64,000 nucleotides of DNA, taken from the NCBI RefSeq assembly GCF_030766935.1, contig NZ_JASERL010000008.1:186001-250000 (forward strand), given 5' to 3'. This DNA comes from Streptomyces sp. KL109B (GTDB taxonomy: Bacteria > Actinomycetota > Actinomycetes > Streptomycetales > Streptomycetaceae). The position numbers and the translations under genes are program-made. This document shows, piece by piece, positions 54,339 through 62,778 of this stretch (the first letter of the stretch is position 1; the number at the start of each line of letters is the position of its first letter). A model generated the notes under the pieces. It saw only the letters and a program-made list of their open reading frames with translations, did not search any database and had not been told where the DNA came from.

Positions 54339-55477
54339 CAGCGGCGTCCCTTCGGCAGGCCGAGCAGGCGCTCGGCGATGATGTCGCGCTGGATCTCATT
54401 CGTACCGGCGTAAATGGGTCCCGCCAGCGAGAAGACGTACCCCTCCGCCCACTCGCTGTCCGTCAACTCCCCGTCCGAGCCCAGCAGTTCCAGCGCCGTC
54501 TCGTGCAGCGCTATGTCGTACTCCGACCAGAAGATCTTGTTCAGGCTGGACTCCGCTCCGATCTGCTCGCCCGCCGCGAACCGTGACGCGTTGCCGTACG
54601 TGAACAGTTGGTACGCGCGTGCTCCGATCACGGCGTCCGCCACCCGGTCCCGTAGCGCCGGATCCGCGCCGTGCTCCCGCCACAGGCCAAGGAGTCGCCG
54701 CGACGAGGCGAGGAAGCGGCCGGGGGAGCGGAGCATCAACCCCCGCTCGTTCCCCGTCGTCGACATGGCGATGCGCCAGCCGTTGCCGACCTCGCCGATC
54801 ACGTCCTCGTCCGGCACGAACACGTCGTCCAGGAAGAGTTCAGCGAAGGCCGGCTTGCCGTCGATGCGGCCGATCGGCCGAACCGTTACGCCCGGCGCGT
54901 GCAGATCGAACATCAGGTACGTGAGCCCGTGGTGCGGTTTCGCCGCCTCCGGGTCCGTGCGGAAGATGCCGAAGGCGCGGTCCGCGAACGCCGCCCGCGA
55001 CGACCAGGTCTTCTGGCCGCGCAGCAGCCAGCCGCCGTCCGTGCGTATCGCGTGCGAGCGCAGCGACGCCAGGTCCGAGCCCGCCTCCGGCTCCGACCAT
55101 GCCTGCGCCCAGATCACCTCGCCGCTCGCCATCGACGGCAGCACCCGCGCCCGCTGCTCGTCCGTGGCGTGGTCGAAGAGGGTGGGGGCCAGGAGGTTGA
55201 TGCCGTTCTGGGAGACGCGGCCCGGGGCCCCCGCCGCGTAGTACTCCTCCTCGAAGATCAGCCACTTGAAGATGTCGACGCCCCGGCCCCCGAACTCCTC
55301 CGGCCAGGACACCACCGACCAGCGGTCCGCGGACATCTCCGCCTCCCACGCGCGGTGCGCGGCGAAGCCCCCGGCGGTCTCCAACGACGGCAGCGGATCA
55401 GCAGGCACATGCGCGGCCAGCCACTCCCGTGCCTCCTCCCGGAACGCGTCCTCCTCCGGCGTGAAGTCCAGGTTCAT
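54338..55477 (-). CDS. Acyl-CoA dehydrogenase, full-length subunit
   Basis: A 379-residue FAD-dependent dehydrogenase: WSVVSWPEEFGGRGVDIFKW, IWAQAWSEPEAGSDLASLRS (FAD/substrate), GQKTWSSRAAFADRAFGIFR, TGNERGLMLRSPGRFL and the end AGTNEIQRDIIAERLLGLPK. Similar in type to mycobacterial FadE proteins of cholesterol catabolism. It overlaps the upstream enoyl-CoA hydratase and the downstream short dehydrogenase by 4 and 1 bases. It likely works with the short subunit. Confidence 0.92.
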   Translation of the reverse strand: MNLDFTPEEDAFREEAREWLAAHVPADPLPSLETAGGFAAHRAWEAEMSADRWSVVSWPEEFGGRGVDIFKWLIFEEEYYAAGAPGRVSQNGINLLAPTLFDHATDEQRARVLPSMASGEVIWAQAWSEPEAGSDLASLRSHAIRTDGGWLLRGQKTWSSRAAFADRAFGIFRTDPEAAKPHHGLTYLMFDLHAPGVTVRPIGRIDGKPAFAELFLDDVFVPDEDVIGEVGNGWRIAMSTTGNERGLMLRSPGRFLASSRRLLGLWREHGADPALRDRVADAVIGARAYQLFTYGNASRFAAGEQIGAESSLNKIFWSEYDIALHETALELLGSDGELTDSEWAEGYVFSLAGPIYAGTNEIQRDIIAERLLGLPKGRR

Positions 55478-56334
55478 CGCGTGCCCGCCTCCTTCATCGC
55501 GCGTACGTCCATGCCACCGAGCGAGTCCGCCGCCGTCTCCGCGTTGTGCGCGTGCGCCAGGTGGTGCAGGCCGAAGACCGAGTCCATACCTGCGTGCAGG
55601 CCCTGGAGGTCCTCCGCCTGGTTCACCGCGCGCTTGGTGAGGGCGAGGCCCAGGCGCGGCATCTCGCCGACCCGGTCCGCCAAGTCACGGGTGGCGGCAG
55701 TCAGTTCGGCGCGCGGCACCACTCGGTTCACCATCCCCACCTCGTACGCCCTGCGCGCGCTCATCCGCTCGCCCGTGAACAGGAACTCCTTCGCGATCCG
55801 CGGCGGCATCACCCACGGGTGCGCGAAGTACTCGACGCCCGGTATCCCCATCCGTACGACGGGGTCCGCGAAGAAGGCGTCCTCGCTCGCGACGATCAGG
55901 TCGCAGACCCACGCCAGCATCAATCCGCCCGCCACGCACGCCCCTTGAACGGACGCGATCACCGGCTTCGGCAGCTCGCGCCAGCGGCGGCACATGCCGA
56001 GGTACACCTCGGACTCGCGCGCGAACCGGGACTCGGCGCCCCGCTTGTCCGAGTGGTCCCACCACAGCCCGGCCCGCCGCTCGAACGGCAGATGCGCGTC
56101 CCGCTCCGGCGTCCCGATGTCGTGCCCCGCCGAGAAGTGCTCGCCCGCCCCCGCGAGCACGACGACCTTCACGTCCTCGTCCTCCGCGGCCCGGTAGAAG
56201 GCGGAGTCGAGGGCGTACGTCATCGCCGAATTCTGTGCGTTGCGGTACTTCGGCCGGTTCATCGTCACATGCGCGACCGAGCCCTTGACCTCGTAGCGGA
56301 CGGGCTGATCGGCAGTCGGTTCTTCTGCGGGCAT
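55474..56334 (-). CDS. Enoyl-CoA hydratase/isomerase family protein
   Basis: A 286-residue crotonase-fold protein: VAHVTMNRPKYRNAQNSAMT, VLAGAGEHFSAGHDIG (oxyanion loop), KPVIASVQGACVAGGLMLAW, GIPGVEYFAHPWVMPPRIAK and a C-terminal helical end. It should hydrate or cleave an enoyl/oxoacyl-CoA. ATG 56334 has GGGAAGG at 9 bases; the ATG at 56343 abuts that site and is less likely. It heads a three-gene minus-strand unit and shares a KstR2-like box with the divergent fadE30-like gene. Confidence 0.9.
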   Translation of the reverse strand: MPAEEPTADQPVRYEVKGSVAHVTMNRPKYRNAQNSAMTYALDSAFYRAAEDEDVKVVVLAGAGEHFSAGHDIGTPERDAHLPFERRAGLWWDHSDKRGAESRFARESEVYLGMCRRWRELPKPVIASVQGACVAGGLMLAWVCDLIVASEDAFFADPVVRMGIPGVEYFAHPWVMPPRIAKEFLFTGERMSARRAYEVGMVNRVVPRAELTAATRDLADRVGEMPRLGLALTKRAVNQAEDLQGLHAGMDSVFGLHHLAHAHNAETAADSLGGMDVRAMKEAGTR

Positions 56335-56351
56335 CGGAATCATCCTTCCCT

Positions 56352-56365
56352 AACAAGTGTTTGGT
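56352..56365. promoter_or_regulatory. KstR2-like operator in the divergent promoter
   Basis: AACAAGTGTTTGGT matches the KstR2 consensus AnCAAGnnCTTGnT at all but one conserved position. It sits four bases before a -10-like TAGCTT (56370-56375) for the rightward gene and 18 bp before the leftward hydratase start, well placed to repress both. A KstR2-like regulator is encoded at 58309. Confidence 0.75.
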
Positions 56366-56381
56366 AGGTTAGCTTATGTGC

Positions 56382-57524
56382 ATGGACAGCGTCGAGGACT
56401 TCCGGGCGGGCTTCCGTGACTGGCTGGAGCGGGAACTCTCGGGCGAGTACGCCGGGTTGAAGGGCAGAGGTGGGCCGGGGCGCGAGCACGAGGCGTTCGC
56501 CGAGCGGCTCGCCTGGGAGCGGCACATGGCGGCCCACGGCTGGACGTGCGTCGGCTGGCCCGAGGAGTTCGGCGGCCGGGGCGCGAGCCTTGAGCTCCAG
56601 ATCGCCTTTCATGAGGAGTACGCGCTCGCGGACGCGCCCGCCCGCGTAAATCACATAGGGGAGCAGCTGCTCGGACCCACGCTCATCGCGTTCGGCACCG
56701 AGGAGCACAAGTCCCGCTTCCTGGAGCCCATTCGGCGCGTCGAGGAGCTGTGGTGCCAGGGGTACAGCGAGCCCGGAGCGGGCTCCGACCTCGCGGGCGT
56801 ACGCACCCGGGCGCGGCTCAGTGGCGACGGCACGGAGTGGATCGTCGACGGCCAGAAGACCTGGACGTCGCTCGCGCACGAGGCGCAGTGGTGCTTCGTC
56901 CTCGCCCGCACCGAGCCCGGCTCGCGGCGGCACTCCGGGCTCTCGTACCTGCTCGTACCGCTGGACCAGCCGGGCGTCGAGGTGCGGCCCATCGTGCAGC
57001 TCACCGGGACGAGCGAGTTCAACGAGGTGTTCTTCGACGGCGCCCGCACCCCGGCCTCGTACGTCGTGGGGGACATCGGGGACGGATGGCGGATCGCCAT
57101 GGCTACCCTCGGCTTCGAGCGCGGCATCTCCACCGTCGGGCAACAGATCGGGTTCCGGCGGGAGTTGAGCGAGCTCGTCGCGCTCGCCGAGCGGAACGGC
57201 GCGCTCGACGATCCGCTCCTGCGCGACCGGCTCGCCCGTGCCTGGACGGGGCTTCAGGCGATGGCGGGCAACGCGCGGCGCGGCGTCGACCCCTCCGTCG
57301 CCAAGCTGTACTGGGCGGCCTGGCACCGCGGCCTCGGCGAGCTGGCCATGGACGTGTGCGGGGCCGCCGCCACCGTCGCCGAGGGCGAGCCGTACGAACT
57401 CGACCAGTGGCAGCGGCTGTTCCTCTTCTCCCGCGCCGACACGATCTACGCCGGTTCGGACGAGATCCAGCGCAACATCATCGCCGAGCGGCTGCTCGGC
57501 CTGCCGAAAGAGGTGCGCGTATGA
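56382..57524 (+). CDS. fadE30: Acyl-CoA dehydrogenase, FadE30-like
   Basis: A 380-residue dehydrogenase closely resembling mycobacterial FadE30 as I remember it: GGPGREHEAFAERLAWERHM, WTCVGWPEEFGGRGASLELQ, ELWCQGYSEPGAGSDLAGVR, GQKTWTSLAHEAQWCFVLAR, QLTGTSEFNEVFFDGARTP and SRADTIYAGSDEIQRNIIAE. FadE30 oxidises a CoA-linked indanedione propionate (HIP) derivative in C/D-ring breakdown. ATG 56382 suits a leaderless transcript from TAGCTT; an ATG two codons upstream is possible. Overlaps ipdF-like by four bases. Confidence 0.88.
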   Translation: MDSVEDFRAGFRDWLERELSGEYAGLKGRGGPGREHEAFAERLAWERHMAAHGWTCVGWPEEFGGRGASLELQIAFHEEYALADAPARVNHIGEQLLGPTLIAFGTEEHKSRFLEPIRRVEELWCQGYSEPGAGSDLAGVRTRARLSGDGTEWIVDGQKTWTSLAHEAQWCFVLARTEPGSRRHSGLSYLLVPLDQPGVEVRPIVQLTGTSEFNEVFFDGARTPASYVVGDIGDGWRIAMATLGFERGISTVGQQIGFRRELSELVALAERNGALDDPLLRDRLARAWTGLQAMAGNARRGVDPSVAKLYWAAWHRGLGELAMDVCGAAATVAEGEPYELDQWQRLFLFSRADTIYAGSDEIQRNIIAERLLGLPKEVRV

Positions 57525-58312
57525 CGAAGTCCGTGGCTCCCGAGTACGTCCCCGGGCACCGGCTGCTCGACGGGCGCACCGCCGTCATCACGGCCGCCGC
57601 CGGAGCCGGGATCGGCGGCGCCACCGCGCGCCGCTTCCTCGAAGAGGGGGCCCGAGTCGTCATCAGTGACGCGCACGCGCGGCGCCTGAAGGAGAGCGAG
57701 GAGGCGCTCGCCGCCGAGTTCGGGGCCGACCGGATCTCCGCGCTCGCCTGCGACGTGACCGACGAGGAGCAGGTGCAGGCCCTGTTCGCGCATGTCGCGG
57801 AGCGGCACGGCGGGCTCGACATAGTCGTCAACAACGCGGGTCTCGGCGGGACTTCGGCGATCGTCGACATGGCCGACGAGCAGTGGACCCGTGTCCTGGA
57901 CGTGACGCTCAACGGCACCTTCCGGTGCACGCGCGCCGCCCTGCGCGCCTTCCGCGACACCGGCCGCACCGGCGTGATCGTCAACAACGCGTCCGTCATC
58001 GGCTGGCGTGCCCAGGCAGGACAGGCGCACTACGCCGCCGCCAAGGCCGGCGTGATGGCGCTGACCAGGACCGCGGGCATCGAGGCCGCCGAGTACGGAG
58101 TGCGGGTCAACGCGGTGGCGCCGAGCCTCGCCATGCACCCCCACCTCGCCAAGGTCACATCCGACGAACTGCTCGCCGAGCTCACCGAGAAGGAGGCGTT
58201 CGGGCGGTACGCGGAGCCCTGGGAGGTGGCCAACGTAATGGTCTTCCTCGCCTCCGGCTACTCCTCGTACATGACCGGCGAAACCGTCTCCGTCAGCAGC
58301 CAGCGCGCATGA
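57521..58312 (+). CDS. ipdF: Short-chain dehydrogenase, IpdF-like
   Basis: A 263-residue SDR: nucleotide loop VITAAAGAGIGGATARRFLE, NNAG in LDIVVNNAGLGGTSAIVDMA, catalytic Tyr/Lys in AHYAAAKAGVMALTRTAGIE and a conserved VIVNNASVIGWRAQAGQ. It matches the mycobacterial IpdF type, which oxidises a hydroxy-HIP CoA derivative. Gene order fadE30-ipdF-kstR2-fadA6 matches the mycobacterial KstR2 locus. Four-base overlaps at both ends. Confidence 0.85.
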   Translation: MTKSVAPEYVPGHRLLDGRTAVITAAAGAGIGGATARRFLEEGARVVISDAHARRLKESEEALAAEFGADRISALACDVTDEEQVQALFAHVAERHGGLDIVVNNAGLGGTSAIVDMADEQWTRVLDVTLNGTFRCTRAALRAFRDTGRTGVIVNNASVIGWRAQAGQAHYAAAKAGVMALTRTAGIEAAEYGVRVNAVAPSLAMHPHLAKVTSDELLAELTEKEAFGRYAEPWEVANVMVFLASGYSSYMTGETVSVSSQRA

Positions 58313-58941
58313 GCCCCTCGCCCGAGCGGCGCCGCGAACTCCTCGCCACGGCGGCCGAGGTGTTCGCGGCGCACGGCTACGACGCCACCACCGTGCGCCG
58401 GATCGCCGACGCCGCGGGGATGCTCGCGGGCAGCCTCTACTACCACTTCGACTCCAAGGACTCCATCGTCGAGGAGATACTGCGCGGCTTCCTCGACGAG
58501 CTGTGGGGCCGCTACGACACCGTGCTCGCCGCCGGACACGACCCGCGCGAGACGATGCGCGCCCTCGTCACCGAGTCGTTCCGCGAGATCGACCGGCACG
58601 GGCCCGCCGTCGCCATCTACCAGAAGGAGTCGAAGGCGCTCGCGGCCAGGGAGCGGTTCGGGTTCCTCGCCGCGTCGCAGCGCAAGTTCGAGCAGACCTG
58701 GCTGACCACCCTCCAGGAAGGCGTGGCCGCCGGGGCGTTCCGCGCCGACCTCGACATCCGGCTCACCTACCGGTTCGTCCGCGACACCGTGTGGGTCGCC
58801 GCGTCCTGGTACCGGCCGGACGGCAGACACAGCCCCGAGGAGATCGCCCGCGAGTACCTGGCGATGGTGCTCGACGGAATAGCGCAACCCACCCATGCTC
58901 CCACCCATGTTCCCAACCACGCTCAACAAGACAGGAGTTGA
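58309..58941 (+). CDS. kstR2: TetR family repressor, KstR2-like
   Basis: A 210-residue TetR protein. Helix-turn-helix TTVRRIADAAGMLAGSLYYH; ligand domain with AVAIYQKESKALAARERF and a C-terminal FVRDTVWVAASWYRPDGRHS then PEEIAREYLAMVLDGI, which closely parallels mycobacterial KstR2. KstR2 senses HIP-CoA and represses C/D-ring genes. A KstR2-like box lies 1.9 kb upstream in the divergent promoter. The tail PTHAPTHVPNHAQQDRS is repetitive and not part of the fold. Confidence 0.85.
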   Translation: MSPSPERRRELLATAAEVFAAHGYDATTVRRIADAAGMLAGSLYYHFDSKDSIVEEILRGFLDELWGRYDTVLAAGHDPRETMRALVTESFREIDRHGPAVAIYQKESKALAARERFGFLAASQRKFEQTWLTTLQEGVAAGAFRADLDIRLTYRFVRDTVWVAASWYRPDGRHSPEEIAREYLAMVLDGIAQPTHAPTHVPNHAQQDRS

Positions 58942-58947
58942 AGTGTC

Positions 58948-60105
58948 ATGGCCGAGGCCTACATCGTCGACGCGATCCGTACGCCCGTCGGGCGGCGCAA
59001 GGGCGGGCTCAGCGCCGTCCACCCCGCCGACCTGGGCGCCCACGTCCTGAAGGAACTCGTCGGACGCACCGGGATCGACCCGGCCGCCGTCGAGGACGTC
59101 GTCTTCGGCTGCCTCGACACCGTCGGACCGCAGGCCGGCGACATCGCCCGCACCTGCTGGCTCGCCGCAGGACTCCCCGAGGAGGTGCCCGGCGTCACCG
59201 TGGACCGGCAGTGCGGCTCCTCCCAGCAGGCCGTCCACTTCGCGGCGCAGGGCGTGCTCTCCGGCACCCAGGACCTCGTCGTCGCGGGCGGCACCCAGAA
59301 CATGTCGATGATCCCGATCGCCTTCGCCTCCCGGCAGGCCGCCGAACCCCTCGGCCTCACCGAAGGCCCCTACCTGGGCAGCGAGGGCTGGCGCGCCCGC
59401 TACGGCGACGCGCCCGTCAACCAGTTCCACGGCGCCGAACTCATCGCCGAGAAGTGGGGCATCACCCGGCGCGACCAGGAGGAGTGGGCGCTCCGCTCCC
59501 ACCAGCGGGCCCTCACCGCCATCGACGAGGGCCGCTTCAAGAAGGAGACCGTCGCCTACGGGGACGTGGCCGTCGACGAGGGCCCGCGCCGCGACACGAA
59601 CCTGGAGAAGATGGCGGGCCTCAACCCGGTCGTCGAGGGCGGCACCATCACCGCCGCCTGCTCCTCGCAGGTCTCGGACGGCGCCGCCGCCATGCTCCTC
59701 GCCTCCGAACAGGCCGTCCGCGAACACGGATTGACGCCCCGCGCCCGCATCCACCACCTCTCCGTACGCGGCGAGGACCCCATCCGGATGCTCTCCGCGC
59801 CCATCCCGGCGACCGCCTACGCACTCAAGAAGACCGGCCTCACCATGGACGACATCGACCTCGTCGAGATCAACGAGGCATTCGCCCCGGTCGTCCTCGC
59901 CTGGCTCAAGGAGACCGGCACCGACCCCGCGAAGGTCAACGTCAACGGCGGCGCGATAGCCCTCGGCCACCCCCTCGGCGCCACCGGCACCAGGCTGATG
60001 ACGACGCTGCTGCACGAACTGGAGCGCACCGGCGGCCGGTTCGGCCTCCAGACCATGTGCGAGGGCGGCGGCCAGGCCAACGTCACGATCCTCGAGCGGC
60101 TGTGA
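58948..60105 (+). CDS. fadA6: Thiolase, FadA6-like
   Basis: A 385-residue acetyl-CoA acyltransferase. Nucleophile Cys in VTVDRQCGSSQQAVHFAAQG, catalytic His in GGAIALGHPLGATGTRLMTT and second Cys in LQTMCEGGGQANVTI; EINEAFAPVVLAW is also present. It matches FadA6, which thiolytically cleaves a ring-derived 3-oxoacyl-CoA in cholesterol catabolism. Spacing of six bases to kstR2, with a GGAG ribosome binding site. Confidence 0.9.
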   Translation: MAEAYIVDAIRTPVGRRKGGLSAVHPADLGAHVLKELVGRTGIDPAAVEDVVFGCLDTVGPQAGDIARTCWLAAGLPEEVPGVTVDRQCGSSQQAVHFAAQGVLSGTQDLVVAGGTQNMSMIPIAFASRQAAEPLGLTEGPYLGSEGWRARYGDAPVNQFHGAELIAEKWGITRRDQEEWALRSHQRALTAIDEGRFKKETVAYGDVAVDEGPRRDTNLEKMAGLNPVVEGGTITAACSSQVSDGAAAMLLASEQAVREHGLTPRARIHHLSVRGEDPIRMLSAPIPATAYALKKTGLTMDDIDLVEINEAFAPVVLAWLKETGTDPAKVNVNGGAIALGHPLGATGTRLMTTLLHELERTGGRFGLQTMCEGGGQANVTILERL

Positions 60106-60287
60106 GCCGGCCCAGCGGATTCGCCTCCCACTGAGCGGGAAGCGGCGGTGGAGCGCCGGGTGCGGCACGGACAAGGTGTGGGCATGACCCGTACGAGTGC
60201 GTCCGCACACCGGACACCGTTCACCGGCCGACGCCTCGTCGCCGCCCGGAGGGTCTTTCCCCAGTGGTACGAGAGGAGCGAGGCCCT

Positions 60288-61901
60288 GTGAGTGGTGTGG
60301 CTGAGGCGACTGATGTGGCTGAGACGATCGAGTGGGACGAGACGGTCGACGTGCTGGCCGTCGGGTCGGGCGGCGCCGCGCTGACCGGCGCGTACAGCGC
60401 CGCCGCGCGCGGCCTCGACACCCTGGTCGTCGAGAAGACCGAATACTTCGGCGGGACGACCGCGTACGCCGGGGCCTGCCTGTGGCTGCCCGGCAACCAG
60501 GCGCAGGCCCGCGCAGGCGTCGAGGACAGCGCCGACCTGGCCCGCGCCTACTTCCGTTCCCTCGTCGGGGACTCGACACCGCACGCGATGCAGGACGCGT
60601 ATCTCGACGGGGCGGGCCCCACCGTCGAGTTCCTGGAGCGCAGCGAGTCCGTCCGGTTCGAGTACCGGCCGTTCCCCGACTACTACCCGGGCCCCGGCCG
60701 CTTCGACGCCGGACGCGGCGTCTTCCCGGTCACCCTGGAGCGCCCCGAGGACGAACGGTCGCGGGCGCTGCTCGACGCCGTACGGCCACCGGTGTCGAGC
60801 GAACGGCTCGGACTGCCCACGCCCGAAGGGCCGTTGGAGGACGGCCGCGCGCTGATCGGCCGGCTGCTGCTCGCGCTGGACGCGGCCGGCGGACGGGCGC
60901 GTACGCGCACCGCGTTCACCGGCCTCGTACAGGACGAGGACGGGCGGATCGTGGGCGCGGAGGTGCGCGATGCCGACGGCCGGACCGTACGGATCCGGGC
61001 CCGGCGCGGTGTGCTGCTCGCCGCCGGTGGCTACGAGCGGGACGCCGAACTGCGACGGGAGTGGGGCAACGGCCCCGGCGCCGACTGGACGATGGGTCCG
61101 GCGGGCGGCGGCACGGGGGACGCGCTGCGGGCCGCGCGGGGGCTCGGCGCGGCGACGTCGCTGCTCGGCGAGAGCTGGTGGTGCCCGTCCGTGCTGTTCC
61201 CCGACGGCGGCGCCGCGTTCGCGCTCGGCTTCCGCGGCGGGATCTTCGTCGACGCCGAGGGGCGCAGGTTTGCCAACGAGTGCCTGTCCTACGACCGGAT
61301 GGGCCGGGCGATGATCGCGGCGGGCGCAGGGGACGCGGCGGACCGCCCCGTGTGGTGGGTCTGGGACGCGCGGCACGGCGAGGAGCCGCCCGGCATCGTC
61401 CTCGTCCCGGTCGACCGGGAGTCCTTCGAGGCGGGCGGGGTGTGGCACAGCGCGTCCTCGGTCGAGGAGCTGGCCGAGGCGATCGGGGTGCCGGGGGAGG
61501 GCCTCGCGGCGACGGTCGCGACATTCAACAAGTACGCCGAGAACGGCCACGACCCCGACTTCGGGCGCGGCGACGACCCCTACGACCGGTTCTTCGCGGG
61601 CGAGGGGGAGGAGGGCGCCCCCAACCCCTGCCTGTTGCCCCTGTCGTCCGGGTCGTTCCACGCGGTGCGGATGGTGCTCGGCGACCTCGGGACGAAGGGT
61701 GGACTCGTGACCGATGTGGACGCGCGCGTGCTGCGGGAGGACGGGTCCGTGATCGAGGGGTTGTACGCGGTGGGGAACACGGCGGCGAATGTGACGGGTC
61801 CGGTGTATCCGGGTCCGGGCGCGCCCATCGGCACGGGCATGGTGTTCGGGTATCGGGCGGCGGGGCGGATGGCGAACACGTCAAGCACCTGCGGCGATTG
61901 A
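60288..61901 (+). CDS. FAD-dependent ketosteroid dehydrogenase, KstD-like
   Basis: A 537-residue flavoprotein of the 3-ketosteroid-delta1-dehydrogenase family: FAD fold VDVLAVGSGGAALTGAYSAA, EKTEYFGGTTAYAGACLWLP, and the C-terminal FAD motif GLYAVGNTAANVTGPVYPGP then GAPIGTGMVFGYRAAGRMA. These enzymes dehydrogenate the steroid A ring using the flavin. The start is GTG 60288 with GAGGAG about 9 bases before. The last residues TSSTCGD and the stop are encoded by a dispersed repeat. The family is clear; the exact position oxidised (delta1 or other) is not. Confidence 0.85.
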   Translation: MSGVAEATDVAETIEWDETVDVLAVGSGGAALTGAYSAAARGLDTLVVEKTEYFGGTTAYAGACLWLPGNQAQARAGVEDSADLARAYFRSLVGDSTPHAMQDAYLDGAGPTVEFLERSESVRFEYRPFPDYYPGPGRFDAGRGVFPVTLERPEDERSRALLDAVRPPVSSERLGLPTPEGPLEDGRALIGRLLLALDAAGGRARTRTAFTGLVQDEDGRIVGAEVRDADGRTVRIRARRGVLLAAGGYERDAELRREWGNGPGADWTMGPAGGGTGDALRAARGLGAATSLLGESWWCPSVLFPDGGAAFALGFRGGIFVDAEGRRFANECLSYDRMGRAMIAAGAGDAADRPVWWVWDARHGEEPPGIVLVPVDRESFEAGGVWHSASSVEELAEAIGVPGEGLAATVATFNKYAENGHDPDFGRGDDPYDRFFAGEGEEGAPNPCLLPLSSGSFHAVRMVLGDLGTKGGLVTDVDARVLREDGSVIEGLYAVGNTAANVTGPVYPGPGAPIGTGMVFGYRAAGRMANTSSTCGD

Positions 61902-61928
61902 GCAGCGGGGTCCGGGGCGGAGCCCCGG
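61879..61928. repeat. Dispersed palindromic repeat (copy at 61.9 kb) at the kstD-like 3' end
   Basis: TCAAGCACCTGCGGCGATTG, then AGCAGCGGGGTCCGGGGCGG, then AGCCCCGGGG. It supplies the final codons and the TGA stop of the KstD-like gene. Confidence 0.8.
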
Positions 61929-61962
61929 GGCGTGGGGGACGGACGAGTGGAGGGATACGGAT

Positions 61963-62778
61963 ATGCGTGAGGGACAACTGGCCGGGAAGGTCGCCCTGGT
62001 GAGCGGCGCGGCCCGCGGCATGGGCGAGGCCATCGCCCGCGAACTGGTGGCGCGCGGAGCGCGTGTCGTACTCGGCGACGTCCTCGTGAAGGAAGGGGAG
62101 AAGGTCGCCGATGACCTGGGGGACGCGGCCCGGTTTCAGCGGCTCGACGTCACGGAGGCCGCCTCCTGGGCCGCCGCTGTCGACCTCGCCCGCGAGACCT
62201 ACGGACGACTCGACATCCTCGTCAACAACGCCGCCATCTACACCACGTCCCCCCTCGTCGACGAGGACCCGGCGCAGCTGGAGCGGATCCTGAAGGTCGA
62301 CCTCGTCGGCCCGTTCCTCGGGCTCCAGGCCGTCGTGCCCGCCATGCGGGCGGGCGAGCGCGGCGGCGCCATCGTCAACATCTCCTCCCAGGCCGGCCTC
62401 CAGGGCATCTGGGCACACGGCTCGTACGGCGCCGCGAAATGGGGACTGCGCGGCCTGAGCCGGACCGCCGCGCTCGAACTCGGCGGCGACGGTATCCGCG
62501 TCAACGCCGTCTTCCCCGGCGCCATCGACACGGCGATGACCGCCCACCTCGGCACCACCGAACACCCCGCCGCCGCACTCGGCCGCATCGGCCGACCCGA
62601 AGAGGTCGCGCGGCTCGTGGCCTTCCTCGCCTCCGACGACGCCTCCTACCTCACCGGCGCGGAGGTCGCCGCCGACGGCGGGGCCTCGGCCGGCCGGATG
62701 CCGGTGTTCGCACAGCGCGGCAACGGCGGCGGCAGCGGCAGCAGCGGTAGCGGCAAGGGAGAGGACGATGCCAAGTGA
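61963..62778 (+). CDS. SDR family oxidoreductase, 3alpha/20beta-HSD-like
   Basis: A 271-residue classical SDR: VALVSGAARGMGEAIARELV, LDILVNNAAIYTTSPLVDED, active-site Ser in IVNISSQAGLQGIW and Tyr/Lys in SYGAAKWGLRGLSR. It resembles the Streptomyces 3alpha,20beta-hydroxysteroid dehydrogenase type, fitting the steroid context. The last 25 residues (NGGGSGSSGSGKGEDD) are a Gly/Ser linker-like tail not expected for the family. GGAGG lies a little upstream of the ATG; the stop overlaps the next GTG. Confidence 0.88.
   Translation: MREGQLAGKVALVSGAARGMGEAIARELVARGARVVLGDVLVKEGEKVADDLGDAARFQRLDVTEAASWAAAVDLARETYGRLDILVNNAAIYTTSPLVDEDPAQLERILKVDLVGPFLGLQAVVPAMRAGERGGAIVNISSQAGLQGIWAHGSYGAAKWGLRGLSRTAALELGGDGIRVNAVFPGAIDTAMTAHLGTTEHPAAALGRIGRPEEVARLVAFLASDDASYLTGAEVAADGGASAGRMPVFAQRGNGGGSGSSGSGKGEDDAK

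Noticed and set aside
58258..60579. A 773-codon minus-strand frame across kstR2 and fadA6
   Set aside because: Shadow of real plus-strand genes; composition is repetitive Gly/Arg/Val/Asp without motifs.
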